Source: UBA8941 sp963780545
Lineage (GTDB): Archaea; Thermoproteota; Bathyarchaeia; TCS64
Reading direction: 5' to 3'
Assembly (NCBI GenBank): GCA_963780545.1
Contig: CAWACK010000008.1
Span: 310,001-374,000 of the forward strand
DNA length: 64,000 bases
The stretch's first letter is position 1, and the number at the start of each line of letters is the position of its first letter. The notes beneath the pieces were generated by a model. That model was given only the letters and a program-made list of their open reading frames with translations. It searched no databases and was not told the origin of the DNA. Below, one piece after another: positions 26,055 to 34,847 of the stretch. Position numbers and translations under genes: made by a program.

Positions 26055-27404
26055 CTATGCTTCTATCTCCTTATCCGCTAAATTCAACGCCTCATCCATC
26101 GCGCTAACTCCAACGTCAACCTGCTCTTTAGTCACAATCAACGGCGGGGCTACCACGAAGTGGCTTATCCAGGTGTTGCAGATGACGCCATTTCTACCCA
26201 TCTCTGCGGCGACCTTATCCACCATCAGTGGGACTCCGTTGACTTTGTCGATCCGTGTGTTGAAGGGTTTCTTCGTCTTCCTGTTCTTCACAATCTCAAC
26301 CGCCCAGAATAGACCTATTCCCCTCACGTCTCCGATTGATGGGTGTCGATCCTTGAGTTCGTTTAGCCTTTTACCCATGTGGGTGCCGAGGTTCTTGGTG
26401 TTCTCGAAGAGATTGAGACGCTTGTATTCGTTTATCGCGGGGACAACAGGGGCCATGGAGAGGGGGTGCGCCTCATATGTATGTCCGTGGGCGAAGTAGT
26501 TCTCCTCGAAGTAGTCCGCGATCTTTTTGGTTGTGGCCGTTATTCCGAGGGGGGTATATGCGCCGGTGCAGCCCTTAGCCGTTGTGAGGATGTCCGGCTT
26601 CACCCCCCAGTTGTCGACGGCGAACCAGGTACCGGTCCTTCCCCAGCCCGCCATAACCTCGTCGGCTATGAAGAGCACATTGTGCTCCTCAGCTATCTGC
26701 TTGAGTCTGGGGAGATACTCCTTGACTGGGACTAGCACTCCGTTTGTGCCGACGACGGGCTCCACTATGATGGCTGCGACGTTTCCCTCGTTTCTTAGGA
26801 TGTAGTCTACGTATTCGGCGCAGGTCACGCCGCAGGCCGGGTACTCCTGGTGGAAGGGGCACCTGTAGCAGTAGCAGTCGGGTGCGAATACCGTGCCATC
26901 GACCTTGCTGCTTGGCTCGGCGAACCACCTTCTGGGGTCGCCAGTACAGGCGATTGCCGCTGCGGTTGAGCCGTGGTAGGATGTGTAGCGGGAGATAACC
27001 TTGTAGGCTCCCCTTGGCTTCTGGTACATCCTAGCGATCTTTAGGGCGGCCTCATTGGCCTCCGTCCCCGAGGTCGAGTAGAATATCTTCTCGAGCCCCG
27101 CGGGCAGGACCTTGATCAGGGCCTCACTCGCTTTTGCCCTGACGTCGGTGGAGTAAGCTGGGTTTATGTAGGGCATCTTCTGAGCCTGCTCGACTATCGC
27201 CTTGATGAGTGCTGGGTTCTTGTGGCCAAGGTTGGAGCACATGAGTTGAGACGAGAAGTCGAGGTATCTCTTCCCAGAGGCATCGGTGAGGTAGACACCC
27301 TCCGCGTCGACTATGTGCTGGGGCTTCCATCCCTTCTGGAAACGCCAGGTTCCATACGTGTGTTTGATAACCTGATCCACTACATCGTCCGGTTGCTTCG
27401 ACAA
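26055..27404 (-). CDS. class III (PLP) aminotransferase
   Basis: A 449-residue fold-type I enzyme: STSGTEANEAALKIAR (phosphate site), ...LFIADEVMAGWGRTG (PLP-binding Asp), and the lysine in ILTTAKGCTGAYTPLG. Family members transfer amino groups from ornithine, taurine, GABA, beta-alanine or lysine to 2-oxo acids. It carries an insertion with cysteines (CYCYRCPFHQEYPACG) near the middle that is seen in a subset of class III enzymes. TTG 27404 is used; the downstream neighbour in the direction of transcription is the saccharopine dehydrogenase-like gene. Confidence 0.88.
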   Translation of the reverse strand: MSKQPDDVVDQVIKHTYGTWRFQKGWKPQHIVDAEGVYLTDASGKRYLDFSSQLMCSNLGHKNPALIKAIVEQAQKMPYINPAYSTDVRAKASEALIKVLPAGLEKIFYSTSGTEANEAALKIARMYQKPRGAYKVISRYTSYHGSTAAAIACTGDPRRWFAEPSSKVDGTVFAPDCYCYRCPFHQEYPACGVTCAEYVDYILRNEGNVAAIIVEPVVGTNGVLVPVKEYLPRLKQIAEEHNVLFIADEVMAGWGRTGTWFAVDNWGVKPDILTTAKGCTGAYTPLGITATTKKIADYFEENYFAHGHTYEAHPLSMAPVVPAINEYKRLNLFENTKNLGTHMGKRLNELKDRHPSIGDVRGIGLFWAVEIVKNRKTKKPFNTRIDKVNGVPLMVDKVAAEMGRNGVICNTWISHFVVAPPLIVTKEQVDVGVSAMDEALNLADKEIEA

Positions 27405-27480
27405 GTTGAATCAAAATGGCAGTATTCTACAAGGTATTAAAAATAGAGTATACAAAAAAAATGTAATCAAGTTATCCTCT

Positions 27481-27591
27481 GTTAATCTGGCTGTTAAGTT
27501 GTTAAGTTAAGCTGTGTTAAGTGAACCCGATAGATGTGTTAAGGTCCGTTAAGGATGTTAACCCCTTTGTTAAGAGTGTTAAATCCGTTAA
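27481..27591. repeat. GTTAA array, 11 copies with near-helical spacing
   Basis: GTTAA begins at 27481, 27493, 27501, 27506, 27516, 27538, 27548, 27557, 27569, 27578 and 27587. Most intervals are 8-12 bases, with one of 22, close to one or two helical turns. It lies about 80 bases upstream of the aminotransferase start and downstream of the F420 oxidoreductase gene. Confidence 0.85.
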
Positions 27592-27672
27592 CCACCCCAC
27601 CCAAGCACCCACCCACCACCCCACAAATCCTAGCCCACCTACAATAGGAAGCCACAGCACCCAACAGAAGAG

Positions 27673-27843
27673 GTGAAGCACAGCCGACTAGACCCGAACG
27701 AGGCGGCTGAGGCGTACGAGCCAATGACGGCAATGCCCAAGTACCGAGTTAACATAAACGATGAGGACACTTATCATCGATCTCGCTCGCTGAGAAAAGC
27801 AAGATCTAGTTTAATTAGATTAGTGGGGCGACGTTGTCCATGA
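27673..27843 (+). CDS. possible small protein or remnant
   Basis: An open frame reading PTEEVKHSRLDPNEAAEAY, then MTAMPKYRVNINDED, and a basic end to TGA 27841. The first half looks protein-like; the end overlaps the opposite F420 oxidoreductase gene, so its last 10 codons are suspect. GTG 27673 is a possible start, but the frame is open before it back to a TAG near 27636. No family recognised. Confidence 0.3.
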   Translation: MKHSRLDPNEAAEAYEPMTAMPKYRVNINDEDTYHRSRSLRKARSSLIRLVGRRCP

Positions 27844-28721
27844 ATTGCTCCGTGGACTCCGCTTCGGATCCGTAGGGGAAGACGATGACGAAGTGGCTAA
27901 CACCTAAATTGACATAATCTCTTACGAAGTCAGCTGCCTCCTCAGCAGTTTTTTTCTCCCATTTCTTGATTCCGGAGTACCTCTCGTAGGGTGCCGGTGT
28001 TCCAGATTTTACACTCTTAAGTGCGAGATGAAGTCCAGCAGATTTTCTTATCGAAGCGTAGTCGACTCCTATTTTGCTGCAATGGGCCTTTAAGGTCTCC
28101 AGGCGATCATCGAAGGTTTTTAGATTTATGTTCCACGAAAAGTTCGCGAGTTGAGCGTGTTTAGCAGTGACTTTAAGCAAATTGTCACCGGTTCCACCGA
28201 CTAGTACAGGCATGGGGTCCTGAAATGGCTTCGGCATGGCAACGCAGTCGTTTACACTGTAGTATTTACCCTGGAAGTCGGCTCGGGGTTTAGTCCACAT
28301 CTGTCTGGCGATGGTTAGGGCCTCGCTCTAGCTGCCTTACCCTAGCCCCCGGACTCGGGAAGGAGTACCCATAGGCTTTATACTCAACCTCTTTCCATCC
28401 AGCACCAACCCCGAAGTATAAGCGGCCTCCACTTATCTGATCCAGCGTAGCCGCCATCTTGGCTGCGAGACAAGGATTTCTATAATTTTGGCAGGAAACC
28501 ATGGTACCAACTCTAAGGGTCTCCGTGTCCGTAGCGATCGCCGTAATCAACATCCAGGCTTCTAGGCAGTCAACGTCAACTGCATCTGGTTGAATTAGAA
28601 AGTGATCCGAGGCCCAGAGGCTCTCGAAACCCGCTGCCTCGGCTCTCCTTGCTACATCTTTGAGATATGTGTACTCGTAGCCAAACTGTGGCTCAATCTG
28701 CACACCATAGTCGATCTTCAT
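27815..28721 (-). CDS. LLM-class F420-dependent oxidoreductase, frame-broken
   Basis: Two frames make one protein. The first, from ATG 28721, runs GFESLWASDHFLIQP, TMVSCQNYRNPCLAAKM, GGRLYFGVGAGWKE; a plus-one break near 28310-28325 leads to MWTKPRADFQGKYYSV and NLGVSHFVIVFPYGS. The merged length is about 300 residues. It is a paralogue of the gene at 22627 and shows the same F420-site features. Substrate unknown. Confidence 0.85.
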
Positions 28722-28814
28722 AGTTGTCGAGTGTAAGTTGGAGACTTAGGAGTAAAAATGATTCGTAAAATATGTACAAGCGACGTTTAATTCATCTCCA
28801 TCCACTAATTCATT

Positions 28815-28931
28815 TTAGAGGCTCTAGAAAGTGTGTGGCTAGTCAGTCGCGCGCGTGAGGAGACTCAACTCTTCGCTAAGTATCTGAGGGGTGAGCGTAA
28901 GACTTGGGTTCCAAGAATGCCTGAAATTTAA
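28815..28931 (+). pseudogene. remnant with CG tract and ETQLFAKYL motif
   Basis: The frame reads LEALESVWLVSRAR, where CGCGCGCG (28848-28855) encodes the end, then EETQLFAKYLRGERKTW and ends PRMPEI-stop. The remnant at 10998-11189 has LETLINEETQLFAKYLKGENKTW: the shared part is LE(A/T)L plus EETQLFAKYL(R/K)GE(R/N)KTW, but here the two are separated by about ten codons that include the CG tract. It appears to be a paralogous gene end with an insertion at the CG tract. Confidence 0.6.
28848..28855. repeat. alternating CG tract (8 nt)
   Basis: CGCGCGCG inside the remnant at 28815-28931, at the point where its homology to the remnant at 10998 is interrupted. Confidence 0.75.
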
Positions 28932-28994
28932 CCGTTACAAGCACATTTACCAATAAACTATGATATGCGTGTTTGAAGTTCAAGTAATAAATAC

Positions 28995-29453
28995 TCATAA
29001 TTTTTGTAATAATTCGTATATAATTTTTTTACAGTCTGTAATTGTTTTTTCTACTTTAGCTATAGATAAATATTCATCAGGACTGTATCCATTTTGAGGA
29101 TATCGTAATTCTGGGGAACCTCCATCATACGTGTCAATTAACTTTCCTTCTCCTGATGGATTCGATACATCAATATGGCTGGTATTTTCTATACCACTTA
29201 CATATACGACTCCGCTCACTAGATTTGCTAATTTTATTAATTTATGACCTGCATTTCCGCGTGTATCGAAAATTATATTTTCTTTAGTACAAACTGCTTT
29301 ATAAAATAATTCAACAGCGTGCCGAATATTATATTCGGAGATTTCATGATATCCATTTTCAAATAGTAAGTCAGCACTTGTAGCATATCTTTCAGCAGTT
29401 CTTTTCCAAGCTATCCAATTATTTCTTTGTTGAGCATTAATATAATAGTCCAT
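28995..29453 (-). CDS. HEPN-domain protein, AT-rich
   Basis: About 153 residues of mostly helical sequence with the HEPN pattern: WKRTAERYATSADLLFENG, then IRHAVELFYKAVC, and an R-x4-H motif in TRGNAGH (R65-H70), the RNase signature of active HEPN proteins. Codons end mostly in A or T, unlike neighbours, pointing to recent acquisition. No MNT nucleotidyltransferase partner is adjacent. It lies between CG tracts at 28848 and 29878. ATG 29453 is chosen; TTG 29468 is an alternative. Confidence 0.75.
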   Translation of the reverse strand: MDYYINAQQRNNWIAWKRTAERYATSADLLFENGYHEISEYNIRHAVELFYKAVCTKENIIFDTRGNAGHKLIKLANLVSGVVYVSGIENTSHIDVSNPSGEGKLIDTYDGGSPELRYPQNGYSPDEYLSIAKVEKTITDCKKIIYELLQKL

Positions 29454-29517
29454 AGATACCAGATTCAAGTAAATTTTTACACTTAATAAATTTTCTAGTT
29501 ATCTCTATACTTTTATT

Positions 29518-29780
29518 TGTCTGTGTGTCTGTCTGTGGGTATCTCCGTCTTGTCTGTCTCCGTCTGTGTCTGTCTGTCCGTCCGTCTGTCTCCCTAGAGG
29601 TGTGTGGAGAGAGAGAGAGAGAGTGTGGGAGTGTGGTAGTGGATGGAGCTGGGTGAGTGAGTGAAGGTGGATATGGGTGGATGGATGTGAGTGGAGGAAA
29701 GTGTATGGAGTATTGTGTGTGGTAAAGTGAGAGTAGGAAAGAATGGAGGAGAAGAGTTGAGAGAGAGAAGGATAAGACTA
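29518..29780. repeat. pyrimidine (TCTG)n then purine (GA)n low-complexity tract
   Basis: About 75 bases of TGTCTGTC/TCTCCGTC units are followed by a switch near 29595 to GAGAGAGA and GTGG/GGA-rich sequence for nearly 190 bases. No convincing ORF lies on either strand from 29469 to 29908, apart from composition-driven ones. Confidence 0.85.
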
Positions 29781-29877
29781 TAGCCCCAAACCCAAACCAC
29801 CACTAATTCTACAAATAAGCATAAAAAAAACAAACACATAAACTAAAAAGAAATGAAACGTAAACTTTGAAACGAAT

Positions 29878-29886
29878 GCGCGCGCG
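29878..29886. repeat. alternating CG tract (9 nt)
   Basis: GCGCGCGCG between the low-complexity tract and the end of the DUF371 gene. Confidence 0.8.
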
Positions 29887-29908
29887 ACATCATTATATGA
29901 GTCGAAAC

Positions 29909-30349
29909 TTATGGCGTCTCAACTGATACTGTGATCTTTACAACCGATTCGGGGTTCTTTAAAAGTTGCACGAGCGATCGTGGCATATTTATCGTGGCTT
30001 TATCGGCGTGAATCATTAGGGTGCGTCCACATGTGTAGCCGCTCATGCGTGCAACCATATCGGTGGGGTGATCCCAGGTTAGGGCTGGGCTTCCATGCCC
30101 CGTTGTTGTAAATGCTTTGTCGCCCACTCGGATCGTTAGCGAGATGATGGATTCTGGTCTTCTCGAGGCCTGCTTCATCTCTAAACTCAGGTCGACTAAG
30201 CCTTTCTCAGCTCCTATCGCTGCGATGCAGTCGCCTCTCGTTGTCAGGTGCGTCTCCTTTGTTACCTCGACGGTCTTCTCGTGGGTTGCCCGTATGTTTG
30301 GGTGTCCGCGTGCGGTGAAGGATTGCTCTAGGAGCATCGGCGTCTGCAT
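29909..30349 (-). CDS. DUF371 family protein
   Basis: A 146-residue archaeal protein of the DUF371 family: QSFTARGHPNIRATHEKTVE, then TRGDCIAAIGAEKG, SIISLTIRVGDKAFTTTGHG and TCGRTLMIHADKAT. The family has a conserved GHPN-x-AtHktTle-like start, with an invariant cysteine after RGDC. Function is unknown. ATG 30349 is chosen because the family starts a few residues before FTARGHPN; an upstream frame to 30484 overlaps the serpin promoter region. Confidence 0.85.
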   Translation of the reverse strand: MQTPMLLEQSFTARGHPNIRATHEKTVEVTKETHLTTRGDCIAAIGAEKGLVDLSLEMKQASRRPESIISLTIRVGDKAFTTTGHGSPALTWDHPTDMVARMSGYTCGRTLMIHADKATINMPRSLVQLLKNPESVVKITVSVETP

Positions 30350-30418
30350 TCGCTTCGAAGGATAAAAAGAGGAAGGTTTGAGGTTTATCAAATTCCGAAA
30401 TTGGGTTTGTGTGATCTT

Positions 30419-30424
30419 GCGCGC
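30419..30424. repeat. short CG tract (6 nt)
   Basis: GCGCGC in the divergent spacer between the DUF371 and serpin genes; with 29878 it encloses the DUF371 gene. Confidence 0.5.
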
Positions 30425-30474
30425 AGCTGTTCTAAACTGTAGGATTATATCAATTGGCTCGCATCTTATACTCG

Positions 30475-31760
30475 ATGAACTCAACTAAGCGCCGCTATGT
30501 CTTAGGAGTAATCCTCCTGCTGCTGATGGGGGGAATGGGGCTCTTGATTAACCACCTGAGCCCAACCATCGCCTACGCCGACTCGGACGCTGCGGCGGCT
30601 AGCGTCAACAAATCGGTTGTGGCTGCGAACACGGGCTTCGCCCTCAGACTACTCAGAGAGCTGCAGAGTGAGCAAGGGGGGAAGAACATCTTCATCTCCC
30701 CCCTAAGCGTCTCAATCGCCCTCGCGATGACGTACAACGGAGCGAACTCGTCGACGCGGCAGGCGATGAGCAGCGCTCTTGGGTTGACGGGCCTAAGCAA
30801 CGCTGATGTCAACTCCGGCTACTCTCAACTGATAAAGAGCCTCATGAACGTCGACAGCAATGTGAGCTTAAACATAGGAGACTCCATTTGGGTTAGATCG
30901 GGATTCGCCCAGAACGTCAACCAGAGCTTCACGGGCACCTTGTCGAGGGACTACGGAAGCGACGTCTATGCGAGACCCTTCGACGCGACGACGGTGAACG
31001 AGATCAACACGTGGGTGAGCAAAGAAACAAATGGCAAGATCACCAATATACTCGACCAGATAGACTCGGATAACGTGATGTTCCTCATAAACGCGATATA
31101 CTTCAAGGGAGGCTGGGTCAACCAATTTGACGCTTCCAAGACCCAAGAAAGCGGACTTCAACACATCTGACGGAACATCCGCGGGAAACATCGTCAAGGT
31201 AGACATGATGAGAAACGATGGCCAATACAGCTACTATGGTGACAGCAACGTAAACATCGTGAGACTACCATACGGGAGGGATAAGATCGCGATGTATGTG
31301 TTTCTCCCAGCCGGCGATAACACCCTCGAATCACTGACTAGCGGGCCTCAGTGAAGCCAAAATTGATACATACTTAACCCAACTCTCCACGACCGAACTC
31401 GATTTACAGCTGCCAAAACTCAAACTGGATTACGGCAAAGTCGATCTTAAGGAGGCCTTGACTAATCTGGGCATGGGCATAGCCTTCGATAAGAACTCCG
31501 CCGACTTCAGCAGAATCGCGGATGTTAAACCTGAACGCCTTTACCTCGCGTTCGTCGACCATAAAGCCGTTATCGAAGTCAACGAGAAGGGTACAGAAGC
31601 GGCCGCGGTCACCAACGTGGGCATATCTGCAACAGCTATGCCGATTAGAACTCAATTCGTTGTGAACAGACCATACATGTTCATAATCAGAGACGATCGA
31701 TCTGGGACGATCCTGTTCTCCGGGTTAATCACTGACCCCACTCAGCAGACCTCGCCGTAG
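30475..31760 (+). CDS. serpin (secreted serine-protease inhibitor), frame-broken
   Basis: An N-terminal signal (about residues 8-35) is followed by the serpin body: KNIFISPLSVSIALAMTYNG, MFLINAIYFKGGW and, at the end, NRPYMFIIRDDRSGTILFSG, the serpin signature. The hinge EKGTEAAAVT fits inhibitory serpins, with P1 about 17 residues after the first Glu (near SATAM). Two plus-one breaks (C run near 31140; GGGCC near 31345) split it into three frames. Merged length is about 428 residues. Serpins in archaea are uncommon, and this one is probably extracellular. Confidence 0.85.
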
Positions 31761-31803
31761 TGCATGCATGAAAGGGAAGAACAATATTCAGACGAGAATA
31801 TAA

Positions 31804-32172
31804 TCAGTGACCAAGTGAGAAGCAGAGAAGGTCAGCAGCTATCACCTCGATCCTCTTGCAGAGAATTCGAACAGGCTCCAAAAGAGCCGGGTTATCCCCC
31901 TCAGATTCACAAAGCTGAACAAGCTCGTTGAACTTAGTCCACGCATCTCTGCTGATCATCACTACGGAGTCGCTTAGATCATTCAACTCATCGGATTTCG
32001 TTCTCAACAAGCCTTGAAGGCGGATTCCCTCACCCTTTTCAGCAACGCTGATCCTTTTCTCGAGATCCAACATCTCGTCCTTAATCGCCTTAATATCACC
32101 GAGAAGAGTAGAAACTTTGTCCCCAAGATCAGTCTCAGTCAGCTTAGCTGCTTCCTTCAGTGTGCTAGACAA
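31804..32172 (-). CDS. coiled-coil hypothetical protein
   Basis: A protein of about 122 residues, all helical: KEAAKLTETDLGDKVSTLLG, EMLDLEKRISVAEKGEG, then a second helix pair ending LCKRIEVIAADLLCF. It looks like a soluble coiled coil. TTG 32172 has a GAGGT upstream; an open frame extends further to 32400 but overlaps the dienelactone hydrolase start. No family recognised. It is divergent from the dienelactone hydrolase. Confidence 0.5.
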   Translation of the reverse strand: MSSTLKEAAKLTETDLGDKVSTLLGDIKAIKDEMLDLEKRISVAEKGEGIRLQGLLRTKSDELNDLSDSVVMISRDAWTKFNELVQLCESEGDNPALLEPVRILCKRIEVIAADLLCFSLGH

Positions 32173-32253
32173 CCGGTAGTGACCTCTCTCTTCTACACAT
32201 ATGCTAATTCTTTTAACACTATTCAACACACAACTATCAGTGAGGAGAGGCAG

Positions 32254-32947
32254 TTGGAGATAACATCCAAGATTGTCGAGTTTCCCAGTGCTGCGACCTA
32301 GAGGCGCGACGGGAGGATTCATCGCAGCCCCAAAGGACGCTGAGAAGCACCCTGGAGTGCTAGTCATACAGGAGATTTGGGGACTCGTTGAGAATATCAA
32401 GGATATAACACAGCGACTCGCCGAAGAAGGTTATGTGGCCCTGGCAGTCGATCTATACGATGGCAAGACTGTGAAAACGCTAGAGGATGGTCGAAGCATA
32501 CGTGAGAACATCTCGGAAGGTATGATGCTGAAGGACATAGAAGCAGGCTTCGAGTACCTGAAGAGCCTACCAAACGTTAAGCCAGGTCGAATAGGCAGCG
32601 TAGGCTACTGCATGGGTGGAGGCCTCTCACTCAGGCTCGCCTGCGAGAACAGTGAACTCGCGGCAGCCGTTGTCTTCTACGGGAGAAACCCCTCGCCGAT
32701 AGACATCGTCAAGAACATAAACTGCCCCATCCTGGGAAACTACGCGGGAGAGGATCGAGGCATAACAGAAGCCGACGTTAACCTCCTTAGGGATACTCTC
32801 AAAAAATATGGAAAAACACACGACATCAAGATCTATCCGGGAGCGCCACACGGCTTCTTCAACGATACCCGTGAAAGCTACAGACCCGAAGCCGCAAAAG
32901 ATGCATGGCAGAGAGTACTCAAATTCTACGGTAAATACCTACAGTAA
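32254..32947 (+). CDS. dienelactone hydrolase family protein, frame-broken
   Basis: The N-terminal frame (TTG 32254, after GAGGAGAGG) reads LEITSKIVEFPSAAT, and a plus-one break near 32300 continues with GGFIAAPKDAEKHPGVLVIQE. The catalytic triad is visible: Cys in GYCMGGG, Asp in AGEDRGI and His in PGAPHGFFND. Family members cleave dienelactones in chlorocatechol pathways, or other alpha/beta-hydrolase substrates. Merged length is about 230 residues. It leads a plus-strand series with methyltransferase genes. Confidence 0.85.
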
Positions 32948-33032
32948 AAGCGTACACGAGCACGAAACGATTTTAGCACCATTAGCCTCTCATCTATCAT
33001 TCCCCCACCGACTCGACCAGGAGAAACTCGAA

Positions 33033-34166
33033 TTGAACCCTAGAGAAAGAGTCGCCGAAGCCCTGAATCACAGAGAACCCGATAGACCACCAATCGACCT
33101 CGGTGGAACCGTCTCGGGAATCCACAATAAAGCCTACCGCAACCTCATCAAGGCCCTAAAGCTAGATCTCGATGTAAGGATCGATCCTCGAGATGTTCAG
33201 CAACTGGCTAAACCCGACGAGGTAATTCTCGAAAAGTTGGGTGTCGACTTTCGACACGTGGGACTCAGATCTATTCCAGGCCCAGGTGAAATCAAGCCAG
33301 ACGACTCAGGGAGACCCTACTTCATCGACGAGTGGGGTATCAAGTGGGGTCGTAACCCAAACTACTATGACATGATCGATCACCCACTCAAAGACGCAAC
33401 GATCGACGACTTAGAGAGATACAACTGGCCCGATCCAAAGAACACCAACAGATACACTGGTCTTAAGGAGGAGGTAAAGCAGCTGAAAAATGACACCGAT
33501 TACGCCATCCAAGCGGACGCGTTTTTCGGGGGAATCTACGAATGCGCTTGGTGGCTCAGAGGCTTCGAAGAATTCACAGTGGATATGTATAGAAGACCAG
33601 AGTTCGCTGAATTATTCCTTGATAAGGTCCTCAAACTATACCTCGAATTCTACGGGAAGTACCTAGACATCGTAGGGCCTTACATCCAGCTAATTGACTA
33701 CAACGATGACATTGGGATGCAGACTGGCCCCCTCCTATCGCCGGCTATGTTCAGGAAGTATCTGAAGCCCAGGTACGGTAAGATCTTTCAACTAATACGC
33801 AGCAAAACTAAAGCCAAGATATTCCTACACTCATGCGGCTCAGTCTACCAACTAATACCAGACCTCATCGAGATAGGTCTCGATGTGCTGAACCCAATAC
33901 AACCACTTGCAACCAACATGGACATAGATGGCTTGAAGAGGCGCTTCGGTGAGAATCTCTGTTTCCACGGAGGAATCGACATCCAACGCCTCCTCCCAAA
34001 CGGATCGGTGGAGGAGGTAAAAGCCGAAGTAAAGAGGGTAGCTCGCGTGGGAGGAATCGGCGGCGGTCTCATAATAGCTGGCGCACACAACATTCAGGCA
34101 GATGTCCCCCCTGAGAACGTCCTAGCCATGTTCGAGGCCGCTGGAAGCATTTTACAGAGAGTGTGA
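33033..34166 (+). CDS. uroporphyrinogen decarboxylase-family methyltransferase
   Basis: About 377 residues of the UroD fold as used by corrinoid methyltransferases (MtaA/MtbA/MtgB kind): NPRERVAEALNHREPDRPP at the start, KIFLHSCGSVYQLIPDLIE with the zinc-binding His-Cys, and FHGGIDIQRLLPNG near the end. TTG 33033 is chosen because the family starts at NPRERV, with an AGGAGA upstream; the frame to 32808 overlaps the previous gene. It overlaps the corrinoid-protein gene by four bases and probably passes methyl groups to or from it. Confidence 0.85.
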   Translation: MNPRERVAEALNHREPDRPPIDLGGTVSGIHNKAYRNLIKALKLDLDVRIDPRDVQQLAKPDEVILEKLGVDFRHVGLRSIPGPGEIKPDDSGRPYFIDEWGIKWGRNPNYYDMIDHPLKDATIDDLERYNWPDPKNTNRYTGLKEEVKQLKNDTDYAIQADAFFGGIYECAWWLRGFEEFTVDMYRRPEFAELFLDKVLKLYLEFYGKYLDIVGPYIQLIDYNDDIGMQTGPLLSPAMFRKYLKPRYGKIFQLIRSKTKAKIFLHSCGSVYQLIPDLIEIGLDVLNPIQPLATNMDIDGLKRRFGENLCFHGGIDIQRLLPNGSVEEVKAEVKRVARVGGIGGGLIIAGAHNIQADVPPENVLAMFEAAGSILQRV

Positions 34167-34816
34167 ATGATTTGGAGAAACAGGAAATCCTCAAAGAGAT
34201 TAGCGACGCAGTCATCAACTTCGACGCATCAAAGGCAAAGGAACTATGCCGGAAGGCATTAGACATGGGTATTCCCCCATACGAAATCATAATAAACGGC
34301 ATGGCAAAGGGGATGGAGCAAGTAAGCAAGAGATACGAGAGCGGAGATTACTACCTCTCCGAACTCATCATAGCCGGAGACACCATGAAGCAGGCACTCG
34401 AGGTAGTTGAGCCGCACCTAAAACATGAAGGCGAAAAAAGAAGAGGCACAGTCGTCATAGGCACCGTCCAGGGGGACCTACACGACATCGGGAAACAAAT
34501 CTTCGGTAATCTACTGCGAGGAGAAGGGTTCAACGTCGTGGACCTCGGCTTCGACGTTTCCCCAAAAACCTTCGCTGATGAGGTTGAGAAGTCTAAACCC
34601 GAAGTCCTCGGAATGTCGGCTCTAATCACCACAACGATGACGAGCATGGCTGAGACCATAGCTGAACTTGAAAAACGCGGAATCAGAAAAAGCGTAAAAG
34701 TCATCATCGGCGGAGCAGCGGTGGACGGGTCATACGCCTCCAAAATAGGGGCAGACGCCGCTGCGAGAGACGCTGTTGATGGAGTCTCAATATGCAAAGA
34801 GTGGACAAAAAAATAG
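34163..34816 (+). CDS. corrinoid (B12-binding) methyltransferase protein
   Basis: A 217-residue protein with an N-terminal helical cap (LCRKALDMGIPPYEIIINGM) and a Rossmann B12-binding domain with GDLHDIGKQ, the DxHxxG cobalamin motif, then DLGFDV and GMSALITTTM. It is the MtaC/MtbC/MtgC-type methyl carrier. It overlaps the UroD-type gene by 4 bases (GTGA), so they are translated together and should form a methyl-transfer pair acting on a methylated compound such as methanol, a methylamine or a methoxy-aromatic. Confidence 0.92.
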   Translation: MNDLEKQEILKEISDAVINFDASKAKELCRKALDMGIPPYEIIINGMAKGMEQVSKRYESGDYYLSELIIAGDTMKQALEVVEPHLKHEGEKRRGTVVIGTVQGDLHDIGKQIFGNLLRGEGFNVVDLGFDVSPKTFADEVEKSKPEVLGMSALITTTMTSMAETIAELEKRGIRKSVKVIIGGAAVDGSYASKIGADAAARDAVDGVSICKEWTKK

Positions 34817-34847
34817 ATGATGCAATTCGCCAACCTTTGAAGTGACC

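Noticed and set aside
27481..27591. CRISPR array
   Set aside because: The unit is only 5 bases long with no unique spacers of normal size; no other CRISPR-like array was seen anywhere in the window.
29594..29839. 81-codon minus-strand frame in the low-complexity tract
   Set aside because: The translation is a Thr/Ser/Pro/His-rich string produced by GA and GTGG repeats, with no protein-like pattern.
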